Positions 17,490-26,280 are shown, counted from the first letter of the stretch. The stretch is 64,000 bases of DNA from Pseudomonas sp. J452 (GCF_024666525.1 NZ_CP088294.1:1116001-1180000), one strand, 5' to 3'. The notes: a model not told the origin generated them from the letters alone. A program made the numbers and translations.

Positions 17490-18083
17490 TTAGCCTATTT
17501 GCGACAGTTTAAGGAGCAGCCGCAGATCATTGAGGATGGCCTTGCCCTTGGTCGTGGCGTCGTAGCGCAGCACCAGGTTGCCATGCGGATCGACCAGCCA
17601 CAGCTGCGCCCCGCTGGCACCTTTGGCGGTCTTCTCATAGGCCGGTAGCGCCAGGTCATAACGCCCCAGCTGTGGGTATTCGCGCTGCAGCTGGGCGTCG
17701 TAGTCGGCCGGCAACGGGCTGCTGACGGCCAGGCCATGGCTGGCGCGGGCGGCGTCGCGATTGAGGCCGATCTGGATCTGCCGGGCGGTGTAGACCAGCT
17801 GACGGCAATCCTCGGCGCACTGCTGCGGCGCGGTGACCAGGATCTGCCAGCGTGCCTGGGTGGCGCCGCTAACCCCAAGATCGGCCAGGTTCTGACCGTT
17901 GCCGATCAGCTCGCCGTGATAGTTGCGCGCATCCGGCACCCAGAAGCGCCACTGGTACATGGCGGTGGCGAGGACCATCGGGCCGATCGCCACCAGCAGC
18001 AGCAGGATCAGCTGCAGGCGTCCGCGCAGGCGCGGCACGGCGACCTCAGGAATGCTGTTGGGGGGATTCATGGTTGTGCTCAT
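17490..18083 (-). CDS. Membrane-anchored Sco-like protein of the cox cluster
   Basis: A 197-residue protein with one N-terminal helix (about 23-42) and a periplasmic domain. It contains C89-x-x-x-C93 (CAEDC) and a downstream DPHGNLV with His167. The C-x3-C plus distal His arrangement is that of Sco copper chaperones, although overall similarity to senC is low. I infer a copper- or redox-linked role in oxidase assembly. The ATG at 18083 has GGGAG upstream and overlaps the surf1 3' end by 38 bp. The gene is known but uncharacterised at this place in Pseudomonas. Confidence 0.78.
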   Translation of the reverse strand: MSTTMNPPNSIPEVAVPRLRGRLQLILLLLVAIGPMVLATAMYQWRFWVPDARNYHGELIGNGQNLADLGVSGATQARWQILVTAPQQCAEDCRQLVYTARQIQIGLNRDAARASHGLAVSSPLPADYDAQLQREYPQLGRYDLALPAYEKTAKGASGAQLWLVDPHGNLVLRYDATTKGKAILNDLRLLLKLSQIG

Positions 18084-18789
18084 CGTGCTGCTCCCGCGCA
18101 TTGCGCCATCCGAAATAGAGGTAAAGGCCACACAGGGCCGCCGCCAGGGCGAACCACTGCACGGCGTAGCCGGTGTGCTTGTCTGGGCTCATGGCCACCA
18201 CCGGCCACTCGGCCAGGTAGGCGGCCGGGCCCGGTTCGAGCCGCACTTCATAAGCCAGACCGCCACGACCCAGTTGCTGCCACAGGCGCTGTGGCTCGAC
18301 CAGGGTGATCAGCCGGGGCCAGCGCTTGTCTGGCACATCGCCCTGCAACTGGAAGCTGGCGCCCGGCGGCACATAGACCTGCGCCACCAGTTCCAGTGGT
18401 TGTTGTGGGGTGGTGAATTGCGGCGGGGTACGCCGGTCCGGCCAGGGCAGCCAGCCGCGGTTGACCAGCAGCCACAGGCCACTGGGTTGGTCATAGAAGG
18501 GTTGCAGCAACTCGACGCCGACCTGGCCGTTGCGCTGACGGTTGTCGAGTAGCAGGCTGTGACGCTCGTCGAACTGCCCTTGCAGGCGGATGCGGGTGTG
18601 CGCCGGATCGCGCTGTTGCTCAAGTTCGGTCAGGCTGATCGGCGCCGCGTTCTGCCGGGTTTCGTGGCTGGCCAGCAGGGCGCGCTTCTCCTCGGCCCTG
18701 GCCAGCTGCCAGAAACCCAGCGTCACCAGCAGCGGCAGCAACAGCGCCACCACTACACTGGGCAGAATGCCGGGGCGAAAGGCGCTCAC
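18046..18789 (-). CDS. SURF1 family oxidase assembly protein
   Basis: A 247-residue protein with helices at both ends (about 9-28 and 210-228). The SURF1 patterns are LGFWQLARAEEKRALL near the N-terminus, LLVNRGWLPWP in the middle and PDKHTGYAVQWFALA near the C-terminus. SURF1 helps insert haem A into subunit I. Translation starts at GTG (18789) with GGGAG upstream. A short His/Glu tail (EQHDEHNHESPQQHS) is present. The start lies 72 bp from the divergent DUF2909 gene. Confidence 0.92.
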   Translation of the reverse strand: MSAFRPGILPSVVVALLLPLLVTLGFWQLARAEEKRALLASHETRQNAAPISLTELEQQRDPAHTRIRLQGQFDERHSLLLDNRQRNGQVGVELLQPFYDQPSGLWLLVNRGWLPWPDRRTPPQFTTPQQPLELVAQVYVPPGASFQLQGDVPDKRWPRLITLVEPQRLWQQLGRGGLAYEVRLEPGPAAYLAEWPVVAMSPDKHTGYAVQWFALAAALCGLYLYFGWRNAREQHDEHNHESPQQHS

Positions 18790-18861
18790 CGGCGACTCCC
18801 GAAACCCGCTGCGCGTCTGGCTATACTACAACTGCACATTCCCCATCCCCCGGAGTCACGC

Positions 18862-19065
18862 ATGCTCAAGGCCGCGATCATCCTCTTGCTGCTGGCCACC
18901 CTGGTCAGCCTGTTCAGCGGCCTGTTCTTCCTGGTCAAGGACGAGGGCCACGGCTCGCGAGTGGTCAATTCGCTGAGCGTTCGGGTGATTCTCACGGCAC
19001 TGACCGTGGCGCTGATCGCCTGGGGTTTCTACAGCGGCCAACTGGTCAGTCATGTCACCTGGTAG
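18862..19065 (+). CDS. DUF2909 twin-transmembrane protein
   Basis: A 67-residue protein of two hydrophobic helices (about 3-24 and 42-60) joined by the short loop KDEGHGSRVVNSLSVRV. This matches the DUF2909 family. The ATG has GGAG upstream. It lies on the plus strand inside an otherwise minus-strand oxidase cluster, divergent from surf1 and convergent with coxC. A role in oxidase assembly is guessed from location only. Confidence 0.8.
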   Translation: MLKAAIILLLLATLVSLFSGLFFLVKDEGHGSRVVNSLSVRVILTALTVALIAWGFYSGQLVSHVTW

Positions 19066-19100
19066 CGGCAGGCTGCAACACCTGCCGCCAGCCAGTTCGA

Positions 19101-19988
19101 TCAAAGCACGTAGACGAAGATAAACAGCCCCAGCCAGACCACGTCGACGAAGTGCCAGTACCAGCTGGCCGCCTCGAAGCCGAAGTGCTTGTCGCCATCG
19201 AAATGGCCCTTGAGCACCCGCACCAGCATCACGGTGAGGATGATCGCCCCCAGGGTCACGTGGGCACCGTGGAAACCGGTGAGCATGAAGAAGGTCGCGC
19301 CGTAGATGCCCGAGCCGAGGGTCAGGCCCAGTTCGGTGTAGGCCTCGATGTATTCCTCAACCTGCAGCACCAGGAAGGCCGCACCGAGCAGGATGGTCAG
19401 CGCCAGCCAGGCCTTGAGCGGGCCACGCTTGTTCTTCTTCAGCGCGTGGTGGGCAAAGGTCACGGTGAAGCTGGAGCTGACCAGCAGGATGGTGTTGATC
19501 AGCGGCAGGTGCCAGGGATCGATCACCGCGCTCGGTGGCGGGAACAGCTTGGGATCCGGGTTGCTCAGCGCCGGCCAGCTGTACTGGAAGCCTTCCCAGA
19601 GCATGTTGCTGACGCCCTTGTCGCCCTCACCGCCGAGCCAGGGCCCGGCCCAGGTGCGGATGTAGAACAGCGCACCGAAGAAGGCGGCGAAGAACATCAC
19701 CTCGGAGAAGATGAACCAGCTCATGCCCCAGCGGAACGAGCGATCCATCTGCGGGCTGTACAGGCCGTCGCGGCTTTCCTTGATCACCGCGCCGAACCAG
19801 CCGAACAGCATGTAGGCGAGGAACAGGCCACCGACGAAGAAGATCAGCGGGCCGTTGGAGTCGGCGCGCTCGGCCTTGAGGTCGTTGAACCAGGTGCCGA
19901 GACCGTAGACGGTCAACAGCATGCCGAGGGTGGCGATGATCGGCCACTTGCTCTGGGCGGGAACGTAGTACTGCTCGTGACTCGACAT
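19101..19988 (-). CDS. coxC: Cytochrome c oxidase subunit III
   Basis: A 295-residue membrane protein with about seven helices and the subunit III patterns FIFSEVMFFAAFFGALFY, FHGAHVTLGAII and the C-terminal ASWYWHFVDVVWLGLF. It stabilises the catalytic core and proton uptake of aa3-type oxidases. It starts 11 bp after ctaG. The length, longer than some subunit III forms, is due to a soluble stretch between helices III and IV, which is common in this group. Confidence 0.96.
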   Translation of the reverse strand: MSSHEQYYVPAQSKWPIIATLGMLLTVYGLGTWFNDLKAERADSNGPLIFFVGGLFLAYMLFGWFGAVIKESRDGLYSPQMDRSFRWGMSWFIFSEVMFFAAFFGALFYIRTWAGPWLGGEGDKGVSNMLWEGFQYSWPALSNPDPKLFPPPSAVIDPWHLPLINTILLVSSSFTVTFAHHALKKNKRGPLKAWLALTILLGAAFLVLQVEEYIEAYTELGLTLGSGIYGATFFMLTGFHGAHVTLGAIILTVMLVRVLKGHFDGDKHFGFEAASWYWHFVDVVWLGLFIFVYVL

Positions 19989-19999
19989 TGTTGTTCTCC

Positions 20000-20566
20000 T
20001 TATGGAGCCGACTGGGCAAGGGTCGCCTGGGCGACAGGCGGTTTACGCGCAGTGATATCGAACAGGGTGTAGGCCAGGGTCAGGTGTTTCACATCGGCGG
20101 GCAGATCGCGGTCGACGATAAAGCGCACCGGCATCTCGATGCGCTCGCCCGGCTGCAGCACCTGCTGGGTGAAACAGAAGCACTCGGTCTTGTGGAAGTA
20201 CGCCGCGGCCTTGGACGGCGATACGCTGGGTATGGCCTGGGCGGTCATCGGCTTGTCGCTAGGGTTGTAGGCGACGAACAGCATCTGGTTGCTCGAGCCA
20301 GGATGCACTTCCAGCTCGTCGTTCTGCGCCTTGAACTCCCAGACCATGCCGGCGGCATTGGTGGCGAGGAACTGCACGCGCACCTGGCGCGCCTCGTCCA
20401 CCGTCTGCGCGCCGTCATAGGCCCCGGCGGTCTTGCCATTGATGCCAAAGGCCTGGCACATCGCGTCGTACAGCGGCGGCAGGACGAAGACGCCGAAGCA
20501 GAACATCGCCACCACCACCAGCAGCAGTTGCACGACCAGACGACGGGTGCCGATGACCTCGCTCAC
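20000..20566 (-). CDS. ctaG: Cytochrome c oxidase assembly protein CtaG (Cox11)
   Basis: A 188-residue protein with one N-terminal helix (about 10-32) and a periplasmic domain bearing the copper-binding motif C129-F-C131-F in HKTECFCFTQQ. Cox11 delivers copper to the CuB site of subunit I. It starts with GTG (20566), preceded by AGGAG at good spacing, 10 bp after the coxA stop. Confidence 0.95.
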   Translation of the reverse strand: MSEVIGTRRLVVQLLLVVVAMFCFGVFVLPPLYDAMCQAFGINGKTAGAYDGAQTVDEARQVRVQFLATNAAGMVWEFKAQNDELEVHPGSSNQMLFVAYNPSDKPMTAQAIPSVSPSKAAAYFHKTECFCFTQQVLQPGERIEMPVRFIVDRDLPADVKHLTLAYTLFDITARKPPVAQATLAQSAP

Positions 20567-20576
20567 GATGCCGCTC

Positions 20577-22166
20577 CTACTTCACTTCCGGCGGGGTACT
20601 GAAGGTGTGGTAGGGCGCCGGTGACGGCACCGTCCACTCCAGCCCTTCGGCGCCATCCCAGGGCTTGGCCGGTGCGGGCTTGCCGCCACGGATGCACTTG
20701 ATGACGATGAACAGGAAGAGGAACTGGGTGGCGCCGAAGGTGAAGGCACCCACCGACGAGAGCATGTTGAAGTCGGCGAACTGCAGGTTGTAGTCGGGGA
20801 TGCGCCGCGGCATACCGGCAAGGCCGACGAAGTGCATCGGGAAGAACGCCAGGTTCATGCCGATGAAGCTCATCCAGAAGTGCAGCTTGCCGAGGGTCTC
20901 GTCGTACATGTGCCCGGTCCACTTGGGCAGCCAGTAGTAGGCCGAAGCGAAGATGCCGAAGATCGCGCCGGGCACCAGCACGTAGTGGAAGTGCGCCACC
21001 ACGAAGTAGGTGTCGTGGTACTGGAAGTCCGCCGGGGCGATGGCCAGCATCAGCCCGGAGAAGCCGCCGATGGTGAACAGGATGACGAAGGCCACGGAGA
21101 ACAGCATCGGCGTCTCGAAGGTCATCGAGCCCTGCCACATGGTGCTGGCCCAGTTGAACACCTTCACCCCGGTGGGCACGGCGATCAGCATGGTGGCGTA
21201 CATGAAGAACAGTTCGCCGGTCAGCGGGATGCCGACGGTGAACATGTGGTGCGCCCAGACGATGAACGACAGGAAGGCGATCGAGGCGGTCGCGTAGACC
21301 ATCGAGGTGTAACCGAACAGCGGCTTGCGCGCGAAGGCCGGGATGATTGCACTGACCGCGCCGAAGGCGGGCAGGATCATGATGTACACCTCGGGGTGGC
21401 CGAAGAACCAGAACACGTGCTGGAACAGCACCGGGTCGCCGCCGCCGGCCGCGCTGAAGAAGCTGGTGCCGAAGTGGATGTCCATCAGCATCATGGTCAC
21501 CACACCGGCCAGCACCGGCATCACCGCGATCAGCAGGAAGGCGGTGATCAGCCAGGTCCAGACGAACAGCGGCATCTTCATCAGGGTCATGCCGGGGGCA
21601 CGCAGGTTGAGGATGGTGGCGATCACGTTGATCGCGCCCATGATCGAACTGATACCCATCAGGTGCACGGCAAAGATGAAGAAGGTCACCGACTCCGGCG
21701 CGTAGGTGGTCGACAGCGGCGCGTAGAAGGTCCAGCCGAAGTTGGGCCCGCCGCCTTCGCTGAACAGGGTGCTGACCAGCATGCCGAAGGCCGCCGGCAG
21801 CAACCAGAAGCTGAAGTTGTTCATCCGCGGCAGGGCCATGTCCGGCGCGCCGACCATCAGCGGGATCATCCAGTTGGCCAGGCCGACGAACGCCGGCATC
21901 ACCGCGCCGAAGACCATGATCAGGCCGTGCATGGTGGTCATCTGGTTGAAGAATTCCGGCTGCACGATCTGCAGGCCCGGCTGGAACAGCTCGGCGCGGA
22001 TCACCATGGCCATGCTGCCACCCAGCAGGAACATGGCGAAGCTGAACCACAGGTACATGGTGCCGATGTCTTTGTGGTTGGTGGTCAGCACCCAGCGCAT
22101 CAGGCCCTTGGCCGGGCCGTGGTGATGGTCATGTCCGGCATGACCGTGGTCGATCACTGCACTCAT
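20577..22166 (-). CDS. coxA: Cytochrome c oxidase subunit I (aa3 type)
   Basis: A 529-residue haem-copper oxidase subunit with twelve helices. Visible signatures include MTTMHGLIMVFGAVMPAF with a haem-ligand His, the active-site WFFGHPEVYI (CuB His and cross-linked Tyr), AHHMFTVG, and the VVAHFHYVLVPG helix carrying the haem a and a3 ligand histidines. The N-terminus has a His-rich stretch (HGHAGHDHHHGP). It reduces oxygen to water and pumps protons. It follows coxB by 4 bp and leads into ctaG. Confidence 0.98.
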   Translation of the reverse strand: MSAVIDHGHAGHDHHHGPAKGLMRWVLTTNHKDIGTMYLWFSFAMFLLGGSMAMVIRAELFQPGLQIVQPEFFNQMTTMHGLIMVFGAVMPAFVGLANWMIPLMVGAPDMALPRMNNFSFWLLPAAFGMLVSTLFSEGGGPNFGWTFYAPLSTTYAPESVTFFIFAVHLMGISSIMGAINVIATILNLRAPGMTLMKMPLFVWTWLITAFLLIAVMPVLAGVVTMMLMDIHFGTSFFSAAGGGDPVLFQHVFWFFGHPEVYIMILPAFGAVSAIIPAFARKPLFGYTSMVYATASIAFLSFIVWAHHMFTVGIPLTGELFFMYATMLIAVPTGVKVFNWASTMWQGSMTFETPMLFSVAFVILFTIGGFSGLMLAIAPADFQYHDTYFVVAHFHYVLVPGAIFGIFASAYYWLPKWTGHMYDETLGKLHFWMSFIGMNLAFFPMHFVGLAGMPRRIPDYNLQFADFNMLSSVGAFTFGATQFLFLFIVIKCIRGGKPAPAKPWDGAEGLEWTVPSPAPYHTFSTPPEVK

Positions 22167-22170
22167 GTCC

Positions 22171-23295
22171 TTACTCCTGAGCCTGTTTGAACGCGAGGAC
22201 GTCTTTCGGCGTGACCATGTCGCCTACCGCATTGCCCCAGGCATTGCGTTCGTAGGTGATGATCGCGGCGATATCGACTTCCGAGAGTTGCTTGCCGAAG
22301 GCGGCCATGGAGGTGCCGGGCTTGCCGTTGACCACGATGCCGAGATGGCCGGCAGCCGGACCTGTAGCGATCTTCGAGCCCTTGAGGGCCGGGAACATCG
22401 GCGGCAGGCCTTCGCCAGTGGCCTGGTGACAGGCGGCGCAGGAGGTGTTGTAGGCCTTTTCGCCACGCGCCATCAGCTCGTCGCGGGTCCACTCCTTGCT
22501 GGTCAGCTCCTTGAGCTTGGCAGCCTGCTCCTTGCGCTCGGCTAGCCAGATGGCGAAGTCCTCCTTGGACTTGGCCTCGACCACCACCGGCATGAAGCCA
22601 TGGTCCTTGCCGCACAGCTCGGTGCACTGGCCACGGAAGATGCCGGGCTCCTCGATGCGGGTCCAGGATTCGTTGATGAAGCCGGGGATGGCGTCCTTCT
22701 TCACCGCCAGCGCCGGCACCCACCAGGAGTGGATCACATCGGCAGCGGTGATCAGGAAGCGCACCTTGGTACCCACCGGCACCACCAGCGGCTCATCGAC
22801 TTCGAGCAGGTAATGCTCGCCCTTCTCCGCCTGGTTGTTGATCTGCGCGGCGGGCGTAGCCAGGTTGCTGAAGAACTCGACGTCCTGGCCCAGGTATTTG
22901 TAGTGCCACTTCCACTGGTAGCCGGTGATCTGGATATCCAGCTCCGACTCGGAAGTGTCGTAGATCTCGATCAGCGTCTTGGTCGCCGGCACCGCCATCA
23001 CCACCAGAATGACGAAGGGCACGACGGTCCAGAGGATCTCCACCGTGGTGCTTTCGTGAAAGTGGGCGGCGACCTGGCCGGTTGAACGACGGTGAATGAT
23101 CATCGACCAGAACATGGCGCCGAAGACCACCACGCCGATCACGACGCAGATCCAGAAAATGATCATGTGTAGGTCGAAGACTGAACGACTGACCTCGGTG
23201 GCACCCGGCAGCATATTCACTGCCCACTCGGCCTGCGCCGAGCCAAATGCCAACCACAGCAGGAGGCCCATCCAGACTCGTGGATGTCGCATCAT
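22171..23295 (-). CDS. coxB: Cytochrome c oxidase subunit II with fused cytochrome c domain
   Basis: A 374-residue protein with a signal peptide (about 1-22), two membrane helices and a periplasmic CuA domain. The CuA ligands are visible in DVIHSWWVPALAV and CTELCGKDHGFMP. A C-terminal cytochrome c domain follows, with CAACH at 286-290, so this is a caa3-like subunit II. It accepts electrons for subunit I. First gene of the oxidase operon; AAGGGG precedes the ATG. Confidence 0.97.
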   Translation of the reverse strand: MMRHPRVWMGLLLWLAFGSAQAEWAVNMLPGATEVSRSVFDLHMIIFWICVVIGVVVFGAMFWSMIIHRRSTGQVAAHFHESTTVEILWTVVPFVILVVMAVPATKTLIEIYDTSESELDIQITGYQWKWHYKYLGQDVEFFSNLATPAAQINNQAEKGEHYLLEVDEPLVVPVGTKVRFLITAADVIHSWWVPALAVKKDAIPGFINESWTRIEEPGIFRGQCTELCGKDHGFMPVVVEAKSKEDFAIWLAERKEQAAKLKELTSKEWTRDELMARGEKAYNTSCAACHQATGEGLPPMFPALKGSKIATGPAAGHLGIVVNGKPGTSMAAFGKQLSEVDIAAIITYERNAWGNAVGDMVTPKDVLAFKQAQE

Positions 23296-23667
23296 TGCGG
23301 GTTCCCCTTAATTTTTCTTGTTATCCCGCCGGCAAAGCCCGCGGCAAAGGGATCGACTGCCGATACAGCTGGCAAAAACTGTCGAAACCTCTCCGTGCCG
23401 AAGCCCGTCCGGTTCCATCAGGTAACGCCTTGCGATTTCGAGTATAGCCAGCCACCGCGACATAACAACGCCGCCGGAAAAATGCCTGCTCGATTCTGTC
23501 TCTTGGCTGGAGCGCTAGAATGACGAGGGCTGCAGCGCAGAGCGGGGCGCGCTATATAGCAAGTAAGAATAAATATTTAATAATTATGACAATCCGATCT
23601 TAGCCGGCAGGTTTTGCCGGCTAAGGTGAATTCTCGTTTGTCTCATGTCCTCATTTCAGGAGCCGTC
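23296..23667. other. Divergent regulatory region, coxB / hypothetical gene
   Basis: This 372-bp gap contains no gene. It is A/T-richer than its flanks (for example around 23555-23590) and must hold the promoters of the cox operon and of the plus-strand gene at 23668. A palindrome, CTTAGCCGGCA / TGCCGGCTAAG, lies at 23599-23625 just before the latter gene; it has no T-run and could be an operator or a leader hairpin. Confidence 0.5.
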
Positions 23668-24309
23668 ATGAATACCGTTGCACTGCGCGAACAGATCCAA
23701 CAGGCACTGGCCCATGAAGCCGACAGCGGTGCATTGGCCAACCAACTGCAAACCCAACTGAGCAAGCTGCACCCGACCATCCAGCTCCCCACCAGCGATG
23801 CCCGCGGCGTACTCGAACGCTTTGTCGCCGCCTATATCGAACAGGTGCCGGATGTGCTCGATGCGGCCAACAGCGTGGCCCGCGAAGCTGGCATTGAGGA
23901 CCAGGTGAAGCCGGTACTGAAGCTCGCCGAGCAATTCTTCCTCAGCCCGCCGAGCGTGATGGAAGGCCACCAGGGCCTCGATGCCCTGCTCGACGAGGCC
24001 TACCTGGCCCATCGTCTGGTCGAGGAGGTCAACGACCGCTACATCACCCACCTGGGTCAGCCGCTGATCCCGCTGGATACCACGGTGGCCAACCTGATTG
24101 CCCACCAGCTGATCGGCGAACCCTTCGCCAACCAACTGGACGAAGCGGTGCATCACGCCATGCAAGGACTGCTGGATGACAGCGTGTTCCAGCAGAGCTC
24201 GGTGCAGGACTACCGCGCCCGCCTGAGCAGCCCGCAGACCCTGGCGGCCTGGCAGAACTGGCCGTGCCTGTCGCGCCAGCTGGGCGTCGAGCTGGGCCTG
24301 CCGGCGTAG
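23668..24309 (+). CDS. Uncharacterised conserved protein next to cox operon
   Basis: A 213-residue, predominantly helical soluble protein without signal peptide or membrane segment. It reads smoothly with Pseudomonas-like codon use and a good ribosome site (CAGGAG), so the gene is real. I do not recognise a characterised domain. An equivalent gene sits between coxB and the beta-carbonic anhydrase in other pseudomonads. A terminator follows at 24346. Confidence 0.75.
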   Translation: MNTVALREQIQQALAHEADSGALANQLQTQLSKLHPTIQLPTSDARGVLERFVAAYIEQVPDVLDAANSVAREAGIEDQVKPVLKLAEQFFLSPPSVMEGHQGLDALLDEAYLAHRLVEEVNDRYITHLGQPLIPLDTTVANLIAHQLIGEPFANQLDEAVHHAMQGLLDDSVFQQSSVQDYRARLSSPQTLAAWQNWPCLSRQLGVELGLPA

Positions 24310-24345
24310 CAACAACTCCCAGCGCCTGACCACGCGCCAGATGCA

Positions 24346-24370
24346 ACAAGGCCCGCATGCGCGGGCCTTG
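24346..24370. terminator. Bidirectional terminator
   Basis: CAAGGCCCGC-atgc-GCGGGCCTTG is a perfect stem between two convergent genes (plus-strand hypothetical and minus-strand carbonic anhydrase). The flanking T-runs are short. Confidence 0.7.
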
Positions 24371-24375
24371 TCGTT

Positions 24376-25101
24376 TCACTGCGCCGGGTAGCGCGCCCTG
24401 GGCGTGGCCATCGGCACCACCTCACCGTCCAGTGGCAGGAAGCCCCCGCTCTTGGCGTCGTAGGCACGGATCGCGCTGCTCTCGATGTCGTACACCCAGC
24501 CGTGGATGAACAGCTGCCCGCTGGCCAGCCGGGCCGCCACCGAGGGGTGGGTGCACAGGTGGTTAAGCTGGGCGATAACGTTCTCCTCGGTGAGGATGCT
24601 CAGCGTATCGTGGCCGCTGCAGCCGCAGTTTTCCTCGACCACCTTGAGCGCCACCTCGCTGTGACGCAGCCAGGCCTTGACCGTGGGCATGTTCTCCAGG
24701 GTCTCGGGGGCCAGCACCGCCTTCATCGCGCCGCAGTCGGAATGGCCGCAGACGATGATGTGCTGCACACCCAGGGCCAGCACCGCGTACTCGATGGCCG
24801 TGGAAACCCCACCCATCATCTGCCCATAGGACGGCACCACGTTGCCGACGTTGCGGGTGACGAACAGGTCGCCCGGCGCGCTCTGGGTGATCAGCTCGGG
24901 GACGATGCGCGAGTCGGCGCAGGTGATGAACATGGCGCGCGGGTTCTGCGCGCTAGCCAGGGCCTTGAACAGCTCTTCCTGTTGCGGGAAGACCTCTGTG
25001 CGGAAGCGCTTGAAGCCTCCGACTATGGCACTCAGCGCCTCGTCGGCGCTTTCCGGCGCGGTGCGCGCCTGCAGGGGAATGGCGTTGTGCTTGTAGGGCA
25101 T
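24376..25101 (-). CDS. Beta-class carbonic anhydrase
   Basis: A 241-residue protein with the beta-CA zinc ligands and catalytic dyad visible: C61-A-D63-S-R in FITCADSRIVPE, then H120 and C123 in IIVCGHSDCGAM. It interconverts CO2 and bicarbonate in the cytoplasm. The ATG at 25101 with GAGG upstream gives the usual N-terminus; the open frame extends further without homology. A second, gamma-type enzyme lies at 29199. In P. aeruginosa the equivalent gene encodes the main beta-CA needed in ambient air. Confidence 0.94.
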   Translation of the reverse strand: MPYKHNAIPLQARTAPESADEALSAIVGGFKRFRTEVFPQQEELFKALASAQNPRAMFITCADSRIVPELITQSAPGDLFVTRNVGNVVPSYGQMMGGVSTAIEYAVLALGVQHIIVCGHSDCGAMKAVLAPETLENMPTVKAWLRHSEVALKVVEENCGCSGHDTLSILTEENVIAQLNHLCTHPSVAARLASGQLFIHGWVYDIESSAIRAYDAKSGGFLPLDGEVVPMATPRARYPAQ

Positions 25102-25185
25102 TGCGTCTACCTCATGCTGAACCGTTGCGCTGGGCGAATTATCGACCTGGCATGCGGACAGCCGCCAGCAGTGAATAGTCACAAA

Positions 25186-26244
25186 TTACAGCAGAGACAG
25201 CTGCCCACCAGGCGGGGCGAACTGGCTGCAGTCGAGAGCGAAACCTTCGCGCCGGCTCAAGCCCAGGCGCTTGAGCGCCAGCTGGAAACGCTGGGCCAGC
25301 AGCTCGGCGAACACGCCCTGACCGCGGAAGCGGTGGCCGAAGCGGCTGTCGTACAGCTCGCCGCCACGGCTCTGCCGAATCAGGCTCAGCACATGCTCGG
25401 CTCGCTGCGGGTGGTGGGCCTGCAACCACTCCTCGAACAACGGCGCCACCTCGCGCGGCAGACGCAGCAGCATGTAGTTAGCGCTTTGCGCGCCGGCCTG
25501 TTTGGCTGCTTCCAGCAGGCTCTCCAGCTCCATGTCGTTGATCATCGGGATCATCGGCGAGCACAGCACGCCCACCGGAATGCGCTGTTCGCGCAGCACG
25601 CGGATCGTCCGCAAACGCGCTGAAGGTGCAGCGGCGCGCGGTTCGAGGATGCGCTTGAGCTCGTCATCCAGGGTGGTCAGGCTGATATACACCGAGACCA
25701 GGCGGCGCTCGGCCAGCTGAGTCAGCAGGTCGAGATCGCGCAGGATCAGCGCGCCCTTGGTGACGATGGTCAGTGGATGGCCATAACGCAGCAGCACTTC
25801 CAGGCAACGGCGGGTCAGCTGGTGCTCGCGCTCGATCGGCTGATAGGGGTCGGTGTTGCTGCCCAGGGCAATCGGTGCGCAGACATAGCCCGGCTTGCTC
25901 AGCTGCTGCTCGAGCAGGGCCGGCGCATTGCGTTTGGCGATCAGCCGGGTCTCGAAGTCGATGCCCGGCGACAGATCCCAGTAGGCATGGCTGGGCCGCG
26001 CGTAGCAGTAGATGCAGCCGTGTTCGCAGCCGCGATAGGGGTTGAGCGAACGGTCGAACGGCAGGTCCGGCGACTGGTTGCGGCTGATGATGCTCTTGGC
26101 CATTTCCACCCGTACCTCGGTGGCACGGCTGGGTGGCACTTCCTGAAACCAGCCATCGTCCGTGGCGATGATGCGCTGCGACGCAAAGCGGTTGTGCGGA
26201 TTGCTGGCGGTGCCGCGACCGCGGGGAGGCAAGGAAACGGACAT
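25186..26244 (-). CDS. Radical SAM protein (SplB-like), SOS-associated
   Basis: A 352-residue radical SAM enzyme with the iron-sulfur motif C73-EHG-C77-IY-C80 in NPYRGCEHGCIYCYARP. The family is annotated as PA0069-type and is related to spore photoproduct lyase. The substrate is unknown, but a DNA-repair role is plausible. A textbook LexA box lies at 26261-26280, 17 bp upstream of the ATG, so the gene should be induced by DNA damage. The P. aeruginosa equivalent is reported in the LexA regulon. Confidence 0.9.
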   Translation of the reverse strand: MSVSLPPRGRGTASNPHNRFASQRIIATDDGWFQEVPPSRATEVRVEMAKSIISRNQSPDLPFDRSLNPYRGCEHGCIYCYARPSHAYWDLSPGIDFETRLIAKRNAPALLEQQLSKPGYVCAPIALGSNTDPYQPIEREHQLTRRCLEVLLRYGHPLTIVTKGALILRDLDLLTQLAERRLVSVYISLTTLDDELKRILEPRAAAPSARLRTIRVLREQRIPVGVLCSPMIPMINDMELESLLEAAKQAGAQSANYMLLRLPREVAPLFEEWLQAHHPQRAEHVLSLIRQSRGGELYDSRFGHRFRGQGVFAELLAQRFQLALKRLGLSRREGFALDCSQFAPPGGQLSLL

Positions 26245-26260
26245 ACTGGACGCTCACGGA

Positions 26261-26280
26261 TACTGTATATAAAAACAGTA
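26261..26280. promoter_or_regulatory. LexA (SOS) box
   Basis: TACTGTATATAAAAACAGTA fits the CTG-N10-CAG SOS operator with near-perfect outer symmetry (TACTG / CAGTA). It lies directly upstream of the minus-strand radical SAM gene. Confidence 0.9.

Noticed and set aside
15485..17512. 675-codon plus-strand open frame opposite ctaB/ctaA
   Set aside because: It is rich in Gln/His/Arg/Gly with no domain pattern and lies fully antisense to two clear membrane-protein genes. GC-rich third positions create such long open frames.
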